Positions 15,910-26,000 of a DNA stretch of 46,731 nt are shown here, piece after piece. Source of the DNA: an uncultured Bacteroidales bacterium (GTDB taxonomy: Bacteria > Bacteroidota > Bacteroidia > Bacteroidales > P3); assembly GCA_900318275.1 (NCBI GenBank), contig ONJY01000015.1:1-46731 (forward strand), in the 5' to 3' direction. A program made the position numbers and the translations under genes. The notes beneath the pieces were generated by a model that worked only from the letters and a program-made list of their open reading frames with translations, was not told the origin of the DNA and did not search any database. The number at the start of each line of letters is the position of its first letter. The stretch's first letter is position 1.

Positions 15910-16167
15910 TTACTTGAGGACGACGAGCAGGCAGAGCACGACGGCGAAGAAGGCGACGCCTTCCACCAGGGCGGCGGCGATAATCATCGTCGAGCGGATG
16001 TCGCCACCAGCCTCGGGCTGACGGGCCATGCCTTCCATGGCGCCCTGACCGATTTTACCGATACCGATGCCGGCACCGACGGTAGCCAAACCGGCTCCGA
16101 TGGCTGCTCCAAGGTAGCCCCAGGCAATACCTGCCACAGCCTGCAATGCAATCAAAAGAGATGTCAT
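15910..16167 (-). CDS. atpE: ATP synthase subunit c
   Basis: An 85-aa hairpin of two membrane helices that forms the rotor ring. Helix 1 has the glycine pattern GAAIGAGLATVGAGIGIG; the polar loop is ARQPEA (48-53); helix 2 has the ion-binding Glu69 in AAALVEGVAFFAVV. The Gln of helix 1 and the Ser/Thr next to the Glu that mark sodium-binding rings are absent, so the ring is probably proton-driven (inference). It is the first atp gene here and has its own promoter; no atpB precedes it. Confidence 0.97.
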   Translation of the reverse strand: MTSLLIALQAVAGIAWGYLGAAIGAGLATVGAGIGIGKIGQGAMEGMARQPEAGGDIRSTMIIAAALVEGVAFFAVVLCLLVVLK

Positions 16168-16217
16168 AATGCTTTATTTTATGTTAGTTAAACTGTTTTG
16201 TCTGCCAAAAGAGAATG

Positions 16218-16252
16218 CAAAGATAGTTATTTTTTTGCAATTATCCGCCAAA
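16218..16252 (-). promoter_or_regulatory. Probable promoter of the atpEFHAG operon
   Basis: On the minus strand TTTG (16252-16249), 23 nt, then TATCTTTG (16225-16218). The -7 element is perfect and the spacing is at the long end of the accepted range. It lies directly after the nadB stop, so the atp genes need not depend on readthrough. Confidence 0.65.
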
Positions 16253-16255
16253 AGG

Positions 16256-17827
16256 CTAAACTTTTTTTACTATCAGGTCCAGACTGTAGTGAAGACCAAC
16301 GTTTTCCCTACGGGCTCTCGCCATCTTGATGATGAGGTAGGCGCAGGCTATGAGGTTGCGCAGTTCGCTCAACGGCTCGGTGAGGACAGAGCGGTTGTAG
16401 AGGTCCTCGGTCTCGCGGAAGATGAGGTTGAGGCGGTCGAAGGCACGCTGCAGGCGCAAGTCGCTGCGCACGATACCAACATAGTTCCACATAATCTCCT
16501 GCAGCTCACGCTTGGTCTGCGTGATGAGCACCATCTCCTCGTTGAGGACCATGCCCTCGGCGTTCCAGTCGGGCACCTCACTCTTGAAGGGCACACTCTT
16601 GACGGTATCTATTGCCGACATGGCGGCGTTATGGGCATAGACGACAGCCTCAAGGAGCGAGTTGCTGGCCAGACGGTTGCCACCGTGCAAGCCTGTGCAG
16701 CTGCATTCGCCGGCGGCGTAGAGGTGCTTTATAGAGCTCTCGCCGTTGCGGTCCACCTTGATGCCACCGCACTGGTAGTGCGCCGCCGGACGTATGGGGA
16801 TCATGTCGCGCGTGATGTCAATGCCTATAGAGAGGCACTTGGCATAGATTGTGGGGAAACCCTCGATGAGGTGTTTCTTGCCTATGCCGCGGGCATCGAG
16901 GTAAAGGTAATCCTTGCCGCTTAGTTTCATCTCATTGTCTATGGCACGTGCCACTATGTCGCGCGGCGCCAGGCTCAGACGTTCGTCATACTTCTGCATA
17001 AACTCCTTGCCGTTGCGGTCTTTGAGTACGGCACCGGCGCCACGCATGGCCTCGGTGATGAGGAAGGCAGGCTTCTCGGCAGGGTTGTAAAGGCTTGTGG
17101 GGTGGAACTGCATGAACTCCAGGTCGGCAAGCACACCGCGGGCGCGGTGCACCATGGCCACACCGTCGCCGGTGCTTATCACAGGCGTGGTGGTGGTGCT
17201 GTAGACATTGCCCATGCCGCCGGTGGCCAGCAGGGTCACCTTGGCAAGGTAGGTGTCTATGCGGTTGGTGTCGCAGTCGAGGGCATAGACACCGTAACAC
17301 TCGATGCCGGGCGTGTGCTTGGTGACACGCTGACCCAAGTGGTGCTGTGTGATGATGTCTATGGCAAACTGGCGTTCCTTGATCTCTATGTTGGGGTGGC
17401 GGCGTGCCGCCTCCAGCAAGCCACGTTCTATCTCCTCGCCGGTGTTGTCCTTATGATGGAGGATGCGGAACTCCGAGTGACCACCTTCGCGGTGCAGGTC
17501 GAAGCGCTCTCCCCCACCCTCGCGGTCGAAGTTCACGCCGTACTGCACCAACTCGCGTATGCGGTCAGGTGCCTCGCGGATGGTCATCTCCACCACTTCG
17601 CGGTCACAGATGCCGTCGCCGGCCACCAATGTGTCGTGGATGTGCTTGTCGAACGAGTCGCTGTCGTACATCACTGCCGCTATGCCGCCCTGTGCATAGC
17701 GCGTGGAGCCCTCGGCGGCATCACCTTTGGTGAGGATGCACACCTTGCCGTAGGGCGCCACCTTGAGGGCGAAGCTGAGGCCGGCGATGCCAGAGCCTAC
17801 AACCAGAAAGTCTACTTCGTAGCGCAT
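16256..17827 (-). CDS. nadB: L-aspartate oxidase
   Basis: A 523-aa flavoprotein that oxidises L-aspartate to iminoaspartate, the first step of de novo NAD synthesis. It has the N-terminal FAD-binding GSGIAGLSFALKVA (near 12), STRYAQGGIAAV, EGGHSEFRILHHKDNTGEEI, EFMQFHPTSLYNP, the active-site segment RPAAHYQCGGIKVD, and the FAD-site GECSCTGLHGGNRLASNSLLEAVVYA. The length is normal. Its ATG lies 4 nt after the stop of the secreted C10 protease gene, an unusual partner, so it is probably at least partly co-transcribed with it. nadA and nadC are not adjacent. The substrate motifs separate it from succinate dehydrogenase flavoproteins. Confidence 0.96.
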   Translation of the reverse strand: MRYEVDFLVVGSGIAGLSFALKVAPYGKVCILTKGDAAEGSTRYAQGGIAAVMYDSDSFDKHIHDTLVAGDGICDREVVEMTIREAPDRIRELVQYGVNFDREGGGERFDLHREGGHSEFRILHHKDNTGEEIERGLLEAARRHPNIEIKERQFAIDIITQHHLGQRVTKHTPGIECYGVYALDCDTNRIDTYLAKVTLLATGGMGNVYSTTTTPVISTGDGVAMVHRARGVLADLEFMQFHPTSLYNPAEKPAFLITEAMRGAGAVLKDRNGKEFMQKYDERLSLAPRDIVARAIDNEMKLSGKDYLYLDARGIGKKHLIEGFPTIYAKCLSIGIDITRDMIPIRPAAHYQCGGIKVDRNGESSIKHLYAAGECSCTGLHGGNRLASNSLLEAVVYAHNAAMSAIDTVKSVPFKSEVPDWNAEGMVLNEEMVLITQTKRELQEIMWNYVGIVRSDLRLQRAFDRLNLIFRETEDLYNRSVLTEPLSELRNLIACAYLIIKMARARRENVGLHYSLDLIVKKV

Positions 17828-17831
17828 GTAG

Positions 17832-20800
17832 TTATTTGACTATTAGTTTACGGACAGCCGTCGCGGTGCCATCGCTGACGCGTACAAAATACACGCCTGC
17901 CGACAGGTCGCTGACATCCAGCGCCATTCTGTCGCACTCTGCGGTAGCGCCGAGACGTATCTTGCCGTTAATATCCACTACTACCACATCGGCACCAGCC
18001 TTCAGTCCGTTCACCACAGCACATTCTGTAGCGGGGTTAGGGGCTATGGTAACGGCTGCCGCCTCAACAGCGTCGATACCTACCGTGCTCTCGAAGGTCG
18101 CTATGAAGGCAGCATCCCCTGTCACAGTGAATACACGCGGGTTTTCGGTGTTCCCGTCCTGCCAGCACACGAAGCGGTAACCTGCCGCCGGTATCGGCGT
18201 CAAGGTAGCTATGGCACCGGCATTGTAGGTGCCGCCACCGCTCACGGTGCCCCAGGCGTTGTTATTGCTGGCCACAGTGATGGTGTACTGCGTCGGCGGT
18301 ATGGCCTCGAAGGTGGCTATGTATGTGGCGTTGCCGGTCACCGTAACGGTGCGCGGGTTCTGCGTGTTGCCGTCGTTCCAGGTTACGAAGCGGTAGCCGC
18401 TGGCAGGCGTGGCCGTAAGGGTAATTGTGGAGCCCTCATTGTAGGTGCCACCACCGCTCACGGTACCCCATGCGTTGTTGTTGCTGGCCACGGTGATGGT
18501 GTACTGCGTCGGCGGTATAGCCTCGAAGGTGGCTATGTATGTGGCGTTGCCTGTCACCGTCACAGTGCGCGGGTTCTGTGTGTTGTTGTCGTTCCAGCTC
18601 ACGAAGCGGTAGCCGCTGGCAGGCGTGGCTGTCAGCGTGGCTGTGGCACCACTATTATAGGTGCCGCCGCCAGAGACAGTGCCCCAGGCGTTGTTGTTGC
18701 TGGCCACGGTGATAGTATACTGCGTCGGCGGTATAGCCTCGAAGGTAGCTATGTATGTAGCGTTGCCTGTCACCGTAACGGTGCGCGGGTTCTGTGTGTT
18801 GTTGTCATTCCAGCTCACGAAGCGGTAGCCGCTGGCAGGTGTGGCAGTCAAGGTAGCTGTGGCGCCGCTGTTATAGGTGCCGCCACCGCTCACGGTACCC
18901 CAGGCGTTGTTGTTGCTGGCCACAGTGATGGTGTACTGCGTCGGGGCTGCCGTTGCTGTAATCTGTATATCGTCCAGCAGGATGTAGTTCATGTCATAAC
19001 TGTCGTGGTGGTGGAAGGCCAGGTAGATACTTTGACCAGCATATGCCGAGAGGTCTAAGGTCTGCTGCGTCCAGTTGCCATTGGCCGCCGTAGGCGTGAT
19101 ATCAATAAGCGTGGTGCTGAAGTTGCTCACGGCATTGCCGGTTGTAGAAAGACGCACAGCTAGTTTGTCCTCGGGGTACGATCCGTTGACCGTGAACCAC
19201 CACGAGAGGGTGATAGCCTGGCCAGCGGGCAGCACAATCTGAGGTGATACAAGGTATTCGTTGGCTTGCATCGGATTGCCGTTCCACGAGAACGAGGCCA
19301 TCATGGCGCTACCACTGTGCGGCAGTATGGTGGAATTGTCGCCACTGATGCCAGCGGAGGGCTGCCATGTGCTGTTGTCATTGTTGCCGTCGATGGCAGT
19401 CCAGCAACCCGTGCCCTCGTCAAAGCTCTCGCCATAGGGGAACGAGGTAATGGCGGGACAGGAGACGTCTTCGGCGAAAGTAGCCATGTAGGCGGCATTA
19501 CCTGTCACCGTGATGGTGCGCGGGTTCTGCGTGTTGCCGTCCTGCCACTCCACGAAGTGGTAGCCGCTGGCGGGCGTGGCCGTCAAGGTGGCGGTGGCAC
19601 CGCTGTTGTAGGTGCCGCCACCAGTCACGGTGCCCCAGGCGTTGTTGTTGCTGCCCACGGTGATGGTGTACTGCGTCGGTTGCGACGTCTGCCCCATCAA
19701 CAGTTTAATCTCCCACGAATAGTTGAGGCCCAGCTGAGGCAGGTGATACCAATTGCTGTTGTAGTAGGTCCAGTCGCTGTTGGGGTCTGTCGTTGCATAC
19801 GTTGCACCGGCGGGATAATTCATGCCACTGCTGTATATCGCCACCCACAGGTTGCTGGCACTGTTGATGGCCAACGGTGTGGGGAATGTAAAGGTCTTGT
19901 AGTGACCAGCTGCAGTATCGGCTGTTGTGACATTAACCGTGTAGGTGCCTATCTGCGTCTGCGGAGCATCGCTGCCACCCTGGTAGACGGTGAGGGTGTA
20001 GGAGCCTATCTCCGATATGACGGCCATCACGCCGGTAAGCTGCGTGCGGCCCGTGAGGAAGGCTGCAGGCATCATGATGCCCCAGCCGAAGTCGTTGCCG
20101 CTGGCACCGACATTGGTCACGTGCTGGTCAACGAGGACATAGGAGACCGTGTCGCCCACCCTGTAGTTGACTGCTGTCACAAAGATGGTGTCGTGGCTTG
20201 TGCCATAGGCATTGGTGGCGGTGCCGACGACGTAATACATGCCGGGAGTGTTCCACGTAGCCGAGGCCGTGGTGCCGGTAGCCGTGGCGGGTGTGGCACC
20301 CGGGAACGACCAGCTGACAGTGGCGCCGGCAGTGGCGGTGGCGGTGTAGGTATAGGCCACACCCGTGCCCACCTGCCACTGGCCGTCGATGGCTATCGTG
20401 GGCGGCGGGTAGCTGCCCGAGGACGTGGCAGAAAGGACAGCCTTGATGAGCCACGAGTAGTTGAAGCCAAAGTCAGTGACGTGAACCCATGTGCCTCCGT
20501 TGTTCAGCCAGTTGCTGTTCGGGGCCCCGGTGTATTCGCACGTCGTCATCATGTAGGTGCCCGTGGCTGTGAATGTAACCCACAGGTTCTGGTTGTCGAT
20601 GGCAAAAGCAGCGTTGAGCTGCACTTCCTGCCATCCACCGACGGTGAAGTTCACCGTCTGCGTGTGCGCCAGCGTGCCAGGCACAGTGTCGCCGCCACGG
20701 TAGAGGTTCAGCGTGTAGTTGCCAGTCTGGTCGGGGCGCACATAGAGCATGACACTCTTCAGGTAGTTGTTGTTCAAGGTGCCCGCAGGGAACATCACAC

Positions 20801-22808
20801 CCCACTGGAACGTACCGCCACTGGCGTTGCCGACAGCATTGAGCGGCTCACTGTTGCCGCAATAGCTCACTGTGTCGCCGCTGACCTCCACATCGCCATG
20901 GAAGATACCCTTCACCATGGCAGACCTGCCCCAGTTGCCGCCGTACTCGTAAATGGTGCCGCCAGACACAAGCAACAGGCTGCTGGGCACACCGCTGTAG
21001 GTGGTCATGCACATCGGCCATACGCCGTTGTCGTTGCTACTGATGATTATCCAGATATCCGAGGTGGAGGCCACAGGTGTGGCAAGCTCCACAAATTGCC
21101 AGTCGTTTTCAGCGCCGGAGCTCACGGTGTAGGAAGCCGTGGCTGCGGTTGTCTCGTGGTTGCTGCCGGTGTACACGGTGATGTCGTACACTCCGGGGTC
21201 TACGGCGTAGAACATCACCGAGGTCATCTGCTTGGAGGCGTCAAGTGCCGACGCGGGCAGCTTCACGCCGCCGGCGTAAGACGAATAGTTGGTGATGTTG
21301 CCGTTGCAGTAGCCCACGGTGTCGCTTCCGCCGATAGAGACACCCGTGGCGGAGAAGCTGTAGCTGCCGCCGTTGGCGTAAATCTCGCGCGGATTGCTTG
21401 TGGAGCCGTCGGTCCAGCCGTTGAAGCGGTAGCCTTCGGGCAGGGAGGCCGCCAAGACCACCGTGTCGCCGAAGGCGAAGGTGCCGGGGGTGCTTCCGTC
21501 AGTGCGGTTGTACACCGTCACCGACGAGCCGGCAGGCGAGCCTGCCTGCATAGAGGCAGTGACAGTGGTGGTTCCCGTGGTGCTCCACGATGTATTGGGG
21601 CGAATGCCTATGAGCACCGAATTGTCGAGGTTGAATGTATAGGTGGCGTTGCCACCGGTGCCACCTTCGCCTGGATTGAGAGCGCCAATGGCGTAGTAGC
21701 CGTCGTTGCTGCTACCCCAGCCCCAGTTGACATGGAAGTAGTCGTTATTGTTGTATCCGTCGAGCACAAAACTATGGCCGCCGCTCGGGTCCCTGCCCGA
21801 ATAAAGTATCGGACGTTGCTGGTCAAGCTCGCTGCGCAGCAGGGCGCAGTATACAGCGTCGCTATAGAAACCGCGCTCCACATAAGCCATATCCGGGCGG
21901 TATTTGAAATACTGCATCAGCGCCGCCTGCGACGTGGGGTGCATCGTCATGCTATAGGCGTTGTTAGCACCGCTGGCGACAGGACTGTAGGCCATCTCGT
22001 CGGCCACACCGATGTGGTACATAAGGGTAGCCACAGCGTTGACCTGCGCCGTGGAGCTCGCGCTTGTCAGGGCGTTGGGCATCTGCGACCACTGGTAGGT
22101 GGTGGCCCCGAAGTTGGCCGTCAGGTTGTTGTATGTGTACTGTACACCATTCACTACGCGGTTGCTGGTGTAGGTGTGGCTGCCGTAGCCCGTGGTGGGA
22201 TGGTTATGATACTTCATCACCTGCGCCGTAGCCGTAGCCACACAGCCCGTCACCGCACGCTCGGCCTCGCCGCCATTGGTGGGGCAGAGGGCGTTGTAGT
22301 AAGGACTCTGATCCCACGTAGTGGTCATCAGCGGAGCCACCGCCGTGTTCAACTGCGGCGGCGGCACAGTGCCGTCGAGCAGCTCGCGCCATGCGCCGGG
22401 AAGCGCCGACGGCGCAGCACCATCTGCCACCTGCAAGGGCGAGGTCGGTATATCGTTGGACGAGTGGCGCTTCCACCACCTTATCTCCTGTTCATAGCCA
22501 TCAAGGAACGTGCGGATGTTCTCCGGCATATTCTCGGTCACGAAGCGGTTCTCGACGCTGTAGGCCAGCACGGGCTTCACACAGTCGTCGCCGCTGACGA
22601 GAACAAAACCGCCCTCGGGGGCAGCGAATACGTAGAACTCCGTGAAGGGAGTCTGTACCGTAATATCCTGCAAGGCAGCCGGGTTCTTCATACCCTGCGC
22701 CTGGAGCCAGGTCTGCGCCACACGGCGCGCCACATCCTGCGACACCGGTCGCGCCATGCTTGCCAGCGAGAGGGCCAGCAACACAAAAAAGATAATCGTC
22801 CTTTTCAT
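17832..22808 (-). CDS. Secreted C10-family (streptopain-like) cysteine protease with adhesive C-terminal modules
   Basis: A 1658-aa secreted protease. The signal peptide is 1-19 (ending ASMA). A Spi-type inhibitory propeptide follows, about 21-150 (FTEFYVFAAPEGGFVLVSGDDCVKPVLAYS). The C10 catalytic domain is about 155-395, with Cys189 in TGCVATATAQVMKYH, His345 in GGHSFVLDGY and the NWGWG motif at 361-365; the catalytic pair is intact. Next are an InlB-like repeat, several beta-sandwich modules starting DTVxYC, a PKD-like domain (VSWSFPGATPATATG), a jelly-roll module (FPYGESFDEGTGCW), five 72-aa InlB-B-like repeats and a T9SS sorting domain (APNPATECAVV to RKLIVK). Relatives are SpeB, PrtT and interpain. 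It is probably surface-attached and degrades host or dietary protein (inference). Confidence 0.93.
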   Translation of the reverse strand: MKRTIIFFVLLALSLASMARPVSQDVARRVAQTWLQAQGMKNPAALQDITVQTPFTEFYVFAAPEGGFVLVSGDDCVKPVLAYSVENRFVTENMPENIRTFLDGYEQEIRWWKRHSSNDIPTSPLQVADGAAPSALPGAWRELLDGTVPPPQLNTAVAPLMTTTWDQSPYYNALCPTNGGEAERAVTGCVATATAQVMKYHNHPTTGYGSHTYTSNRVVNGVQYTYNNLTANFGATTYQWSQMPNALTSASSTAQVNAVATLMYHIGVADEMAYSPVASGANNAYSMTMHPTSQAALMQYFKYRPDMAYVERGFYSDAVYCALLRSELDQQRPILYSGRDPSGGHSFVLDGYNNNDYFHVNWGWGSSNDGYYAIGALNPGEGGTGGNATYTFNLDNSVLIGIRPNTSWSTTGTTTVTASMQAGSPAGSSVTVYNRTDGSTPGTFAFGDTVVLAASLPEGYRFNGWTDGSTSNPREIYANGGSYSFSATGVSIGGSDTVGYCNGNITNYSSYAGGVKLPASALDASKQMTSVMFYAVDPGVYDITVYTGSNHETTAATASYTVSSGAENDWQFVELATPVASTSDIWIIISSNDNGVWPMCMTTYSGVPSSLLLVSGGTIYEYGGNWGRSAMVKGIFHGDVEVSGDTVSYCGNSEPLNAVGNASGGTFQWGVMFPAGTLNNNYLKSVMLYVRPDQTGNYTLNLYRGGDTVPGTLAHTQTVNFTVGGWQEVQLNAAFAIDNQNLWVTFTATGTYMMTTCEYTGAPNSNWLNNGGTWVHVTDFGFNYSWLIKAVLSATSSGSYPPPTIAIDGQWQVGTGVAYTYTATATAGATVSWSFPGATPATATGTTASATWNTPGMYYVVGTATNAYGTSHDTIFVTAVNYRVGDTVSYVLVDQHVTNVGASGNDFGWGIMMPAAFLTGRTQLTGVMAVISEIGSYTLTVYQGGSDAPQTQIGTYTVNVTTADTAAGHYKTFTFPTPLAINSASNLWVAIYSSGMNYPAGATYATTDPNSDWTYYNSNWYHLPQLGLNYSWEIKLLMGQTSQPTQYTITVGSNNNAWGTVTGGGTYNSGATATLTATPASGYHFVEWQDGNTQNPRTITVTGNAAYMATFAEDVSCPAITSFPYGESFDEGTGCWTAIDGNNDNSTWQPSAGISGDNSTILPHSGSAMMASFSWNGNPMQANEYLVSPQIVLPAGQAITLSWWFTVNGSYPEDKLAVRLSTTGNAVSNFSTTLIDITPTAANGNWTQQTLDLSAYAGQSIYLAFHHHDSYDMNYILLDDIQITATAAPTQYTITVASNNNAWGTVSGGGTYNSGATATLTATPASGYRFVSWNDNNTQNPRTVTVTGNATYIATFEAIPPTQYTITVASNNNAWGTVSGGGTYNSGATATLTATPASGYRFVSWNDNNTQNPRTVTVTGNATYIATFEAIPPTQYTITVASNNNAWGTVSGGGTYNEGSTITLTATPASGYRFVTWNDGNTQNPRTVTVTGNATYIATFEAIPPTQYTITVASNNNAWGTVSGGGTYNAGAIATLTPIPAAGYRFVCWQDGNTENPRVFTVTGDAAFIATFESTVGIDAVEAAAVTIAPNPATECAVVNGLKAGADVVVVDINGKIRLGATAECDRMALDVSDLSAGVYFVRVSDGTATAVRKLIVK
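18073..18936 (-). repeat. Four tandem 216-bp (72-aa) InlB-B-like coding repeats
   Basis: Exact period of 216 bp (for example TACTGCGTCGG recurs at 18286, 18502 and 18718). Each unit encodes TQYTITVASNNNAWGTVSGG, then GYRFV.W and NPRTVTVTGNATYIATFEAIP. The two units at the high-coordinate end (18505-18936) encode identical protein, and the one next to the C-terminus has drifted most. A fifth copy lies apart at about 19458-19678. Recombination or slippage between units would change copy number in frame. Confidence 0.93.
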
Positions 22809-22889
22809 AACAATATTGTTTTATTCTATAATATATATATACCACAATGTCAGCCCCATGCACATCGTGGGCACACTGTCGCACAAATG

Positions 22890-22920
22890 CAAACATACAC
22901 ATTATTTTCCATAACTGCAA
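22890..22920 (-). promoter_or_regulatory. Promoter of the C10 protease-nadB unit
   Basis: On the minus strand TTG (22920-22918), 20 nt, then TATGTTTG (22897-22890). The leader is about 75 nt and ends with the palindrome AACAATATTGTT directly before the ATG. Confidence 0.75.
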
Positions 22921-22972
22921 CTTTTTTTTCTTGCAGCCAAGTATTCATGCGGACATGCCTCCACGGAGAGGC

Positions 22973-23006
22973 AAAAAAGAGGGGGCCGCCCATCCGGGCG
23001 GCCCCC
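22973..23006 (-). terminator. Intrinsic terminator of the 2098-aa surface protein gene
   Basis: Perfect 11-bp GC stem (GGGGGCCGCCC 22981-22991 with GGGCGGCCCCC 22996-23006), 4-nt loop, then a T tract on the minus strand. Confidence 0.93.
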
Positions 23007-23027
23007 TTGGCGTTCAGGCCTTAAGGG

Positions 23028-26000
23028 TTACTTGATGATCAGTTTGCGGACAGCCATGGCCTGCTCGCCGACGATGCGGACGAAGTAGGTGCCAGTGGCA
23101 TAGTTCGTAAGGTCGATGGTCAAGGTGTTGTCCTTTGCCGTCCACTGACCGCTGACGTGGCCGTTGATGTCAACCAGCGTCACCGTGGCCTTGGCCTCGA
23201 GGCCACTGATGGTGACCGAGGTGCTGGCGGGGTTCGGGAAGAGGCTGACGTTGTCAAGGCTGACGGTCTCGATGCCCACGCCGTTGTAGCGGAAGGTACC
23301 AACGAGGGTGATGTCGGCAGTGACAGTGAAGGTGTAGGGGTTGGCAGTGCTCACAGTGTCGCCGGCGGCATTGACCCAACCGGTGAAGATATGGTTGGTT
23401 GCCGGGGTGGCTGTTGCGGTCACGCTGGTGCCGGCCTCCACGCTGCCGCTAGGCGTGCAGCTGACGGTACCCATCGTGGTATCAGCACTGCTGACGCTGA
23501 CGGTGTAGTAGGTCGGAGTGCTGTTGGCCTCGAAGGTACCAATGAGGGTGACGTCGGCGGTGACGCTGAAAGTGTAGGGGTTGGCAGTGCTCACAACGGC
23601 ACCGGCGGCGTCTGTCCAGCTGACGAAGTGGTAGCCGGTGGCTGCAGTGGCCGTGGCGGTGAAGCTACCTCCATCAGCAACGGCGGTCACGCCGGCGGGG
23701 CTCACGGTACCCATGGTGCTGTTGGCACTGTTGAGGGTCACGTAGAAGGTGTCGGGCACAATGATAGGAACACCCTCGCAGGGGTTGGTGGCGGTGTAGA
23801 AGGTGGCACCGTTATTGAGAGAGCTGGCATCGGCAACAGTGTAGAGGACGCTGTCGTTGGCGTTCTTGATGATGAACGAAGCCTCATCGTCGTATTCACC
23901 ACTGTGCCACACGAAGGTGACGGGGCTGCTACTGCATACCTGATAGGTGAAGGTCTCGGTGGCAGGTGTGTCTTCAAGGCCTTGGTCGGTTGCGGAGCAG
24001 TGAGCAATTGAGATGCCGTTCTGCATGATGTCGATGTAAGCACCATTCCAGCCGTCGCCATAACCGTCTGTTGCCACAATAGTGATGGCGCAGCCACCAC
24101 CGGCGCAGTCAGTGTGAGTGACGACACTACGCATAATGGCCTCATCACTGCCGCAGTTGGCAGCCACGAGGATGGTGTAGATTGTCGAGGGCTGGAGATT
24201 CTGGAAGGTGTAGCTAGTAGTGGTGGTAGTGTACGCAACGGTATCGGTGCCGTCGAAGATGTACACATTGTAAGAGGCAGCGCTGTTGACGGTATCCTCC
24301 CAGGTGACGGTGATGCTCTCATCGGTTGTCAGAGATTCGTCAACCATGAGGTTGGTGACGGGGAAGCAGGTGGGCTCATCGCCAGGAGTAAAGAAGATGG
24401 TGGTCTTGGGCAGGAAGTTCTGCTGGCTGACGCTGCTGCCGTAGCCACCCATGGAGGCACCGGTGGCGGAGATACCGTACCAGCTGCAGCTCGACCAACT
24501 GCCGGTCGTGGGCTCTTCGAAGGCAATCATGAGGTTGCCACCCATGTACTGATACGGGGTGGTGAAGTCAACTTCCATCTTGTTGTTGGCAATGGAGAGC
24601 GAACCGCTGTATACCTGTTCCATATCAGTGGTGGACACGACGCTCGACACAGTGGTGGCGTCGGTCTCGGTCATGTAGACCTGGAAGCTGGCACCCGACC
24701 ACGTCACACTAGTGTTGCTTGCGTGGAAGACCAGCTTGTTGATGACGCCGAATCCAAGCTGTGCCAGGTCGGCAGCAGGGATGATGAAGCGGCTATGAAT
24801 GCCCTCGTCAACATACGTACCATAGATGGGCACATAGCTGTTGGTGGAGGTGCCATCGTTCACAATGAGCGAATAAGCATCGGTCGGCACGAAGGTTATC
24901 GTGCTGCTCCATGTGCTGTAGCCTTCCTGCTCGTTGGTGCAGTCGCGGCGCACCTTGGCGGTGTAGGCCTGCTCGGGCGTGAGGGTGTCGAAGGTGTAGG
25001 AGGCGGAGTCGGTGACATCAATATAGTTAGTGTCGCCGTTGAAGCAGATCTGCCATGCCGAGCCAGTGGGGTCGCTCCATGTCAGGGTGGCGGTGGTGCC
25101 GTTGCCGGGGGTGAGAACGGCTCTCAAGTTGGCAGGGGCGGGGCAGGACACGGTGGTGGAGAAGTTGATCACATGGCTGTAGAGGCTCTCGTCACCGCTG
25201 CAGATGGCTTTCACCCTAGCGTTGTATGCGGTGTTGGCGTCGAGACCTGTCAGCACGGCAAAGGTATCGGTGACGGTTGCCACAGTCCACGATGTATCGA
25301 CAGCTTTCTTATACTCCATCTGGAAGTTGCCTGCATCGCTCACCCAGGTGAAGGTGGCGGTGTGGGCGGTGGTGATGCTGTCAACGATGGTGAACTCCTG
25401 CGGGCGCAGGCAGTCGGGGGCCACCACGACGCTCAGGTTGTCCATGTAGGTCGATGCGCCGTAGGAGCTTTCGCCACGCAGGATAATGTTCACGAGGCCT
25501 CTGATGGTGTCGGGGATGAGGAACTCGTAGGTGTACCAGGCGGAAGCAGTCTCGGCGTGGACAACGCCACCGTCGGTCTGCTGGTAGTTGCGGTGCAGGA
25601 AGCCGAGTTCTGTGGCACCCTCAATCTGACCGTTGGTGCTGGCGAAGATGCGAACACCTTCGTCAGGATAGCTGGTGGTGTTGCGGTAGATGTCGATGCT
25701 GAACTGGTAGGCCGTGCCAACCTCGAGTTCCATCTCGGGCAGCACAAGCTTGGTCATGGTGCCGTTGGTCATGTCGGGCAGCTGCAGCATGTGGGTGCTG
25801 TTACCACCCATGGCGGAGGTATAAATCTTGAACACCTGGGAGCCGCCGCCGCTGATGTGCTCGTTCTGCCAGCAGGGGATGGTAAGGTTGCCTGCGGCAT
25901 AGGCCTCGAAGTCCTCGCTCCAGGGGAGTGTGGCGGTCTCGCAGCTCGTATTGAAAACGGTGCTGACGGTGCTGGTCTCGGTGCCGTCGTCACACAGGGC

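Noticed and set aside
19266-23024. A 1252-codon open frame on the plus strand, antisense to the C10 protease
   Set aside because: Its translation is low-complexity and rich in R, H, G and V with no domain, signal peptide or promoter. The minus-strand frame has an intact protease and T9SS domain. The open antisense frame is a by-product of GC-rich codon use.
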